Notes under the pieces: generated by a model | Databases searched by the model: none | What the model was told of the DNA's origin: nothing | The model's input: the letters and a program-made list of their open reading frames with translations, nothing else | Program-made: the position numbers and the translations under genes | Source: Dunaliella salina | Taxonomy: Eukaryota; Chlorophyta; Chlorophyceae; Chlamydomonadales; Dunaliellaceae | DNA length: 28,208 bases | Direction: 5' to 3' | NCBI GenBank assembly: GCA_002284615.2 | Contig: MU069541.1 | Span: 136,789-164,996 of the forward strand | In this document: piece by piece, positions 27,285 to 28,208 of the stretch | Numbering within the stretch: the stretch's first letter is position 1 | Layout of the letters: each line of letters begins with the position of its first letter

Positions 27285-28069
27285 GCATCCAGAGGCATGG
27301 CAACAACCTTCCAGATCCCTACCAGCTGCGCCTCTGGAGTTCTCCCAGGCCGGTTGTGCCTCGTCTAGGCTCGAGGGCCTTTGGGTTCATAGTAATGCTT
27401 GGATTCTAGCAATGATACCTTTCCTTCATGTACGCTGCCTCCTGGATTACGCAGTCACTTCCTTCTGTTACAGGCGACTTAATGTGCTATGGAATCAAGT
27501 TCTGGCCTTCATGCCTTTGGCTCTTGTGGAGGTGTATGGCCTGCCTGGATGTAATTTTCAAGCATACCTTGTCTTCAGCACCTGGGTACACGTACCGGCT
27601 CGAAAAGCTGCCCATGCGACAATCCCAGCAGGCAGCCCATCTAATTTTAAGGGCCACTCCGGGCCATCTGGATCAAACCCCCGTTTGGACAAGGCCCTCG
27701 CTTTCACGGCCTGATGCAAGAGGCGGGGGCGAGGATTGCCAAGTCAGTGAGGTTTTGGAAGGGGTGATCATGCCACTTGTGGATGGAGACGATTGCCATG
27801 TCAATGATGTATGGAGAGCATTGCCATGTGTCAGCGAATCATGGTGAAGGCTGCCACGTCAGGATGCACGGTAAAAATGTTCATGTCTGTGATTTAGCAC
27901 TCAAGCACTGTCATGCTAGTGTGATGTTTGATGTCTGCATCATGTCAGCATCAGCATCACCCCAATGATCCATACAATGAATATCATTTTACATCCGGGG
28001 CCATCCTGATCCATTGTCTGGCTCCCTGTCCCTCATCTCTCATTTGACTCACAACATGCCCCTCTGGCA
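27285..28069. other. No recognisable gene
   Basis: Short frames on the plus strand (for example 27412-27714) lack resemblance to known families. GATTGCCATGTCA-type short repeats occur at 27735-27830. Confidence 0.45.
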
Positions 28070-28208
28070 CTCGAGCAGCATGGATGCTTCATTGCAACAT
28101 GCCATGATGCAGCAAGTGATGAAATGAGGACATCGCCTCCGGGGAACAAAGCTGCTCAATCCAGCGCTCGCGCAGCATGGATGCTGCATTGCAACATGTC
28201 ATGATGCA
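28070..28208. repeat. 97-bp-period direct repeat running off the window
   Basis: A 42-bp segment beginning CTCGAGCAGCATGGATGC (28070-28111) recurs at 28167-28208 with three mismatches. The second copy is cut by the window end, so an array may continue. Confidence 0.88.

Overview
Eukaryotic genomic DNA that is mostly transposon debris, with CA microsatellites, tandem repeats and one 729-bp run of N. The domain mix (LINE reverse transcriptase; a PHD / RNase H / CCHC / PD-(D/E)XK-like open frame) and the algal-looking repeats suggest a green alga. This is recalled resemblance, not proof, and the species is unresolved. There is no operon, CRISPR array, rRNA gene or convincing tRNA gene.

Two coding families dominate. 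Family H ('host' element) encodes in order a helical N-terminus, a long Pro/Thr/Ser-rich region, a PHD finger, an unrecognised middle region, RNase H, a CCHC knuckle and a nuclease-like C-terminus with the pattern RPD...VEVKYC. No reverse transcriptase is visible in it. Copy A runs on the minus strand from about 8534 to 1376. Shorter copies lie on the plus strand: B (8812-13527), F (14738-15180), D (16199-16670) and C (16785-18220), plus a 3' end E (8555-8710). All are broken. Family L is a LINE: a reverse transcriptase with a C-terminal CCHC knuckle and a short tandem 3' tail. L1 (1998-3021, +) and L2 (8957-10825, -) are both 5' truncated. They sit in two different H copies at the same nucleotide, both antisense to H, with 15-bp and 12-bp target-site duplications. 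A third L insertion, only 49 bp long, lies at 24045-24093 with its own 12-bp duplication.

Other mobile DNA: an 823-bp element with 26-bp imperfect terminal inverted repeats (7394-8216) interrupts the N-terminal part of copy A, and a ~610-bp MITE-like element (22105-22714) interrupts a repeat module. Positions 8970-11037 and 11039-13106 are an apparently exact 2,068-bp tandem duplication joined by one N, most simply an assembly artefact, so L2 is probably a single copy.

From about 19.5 kb the window becomes a field of degenerate tandem repeats: ~330-bp modules (19586-23280), a 63-bp array passing into a ten-unit 51-bp minisatellite (23276-23976) that ends in a 16-bp perfect inverted repeat, a ~140-bp array (25193-25760), a ~388-bp duplication (26050-26820) and a 97-bp-period repeat running off the right end. 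Possible cellular-gene pieces are few: a terminal exon at 84-251 (+), weak exon candidates on the minus strand (25000-25202, 25921-26121, 26418-26509) and one at 27184-27284 (+).
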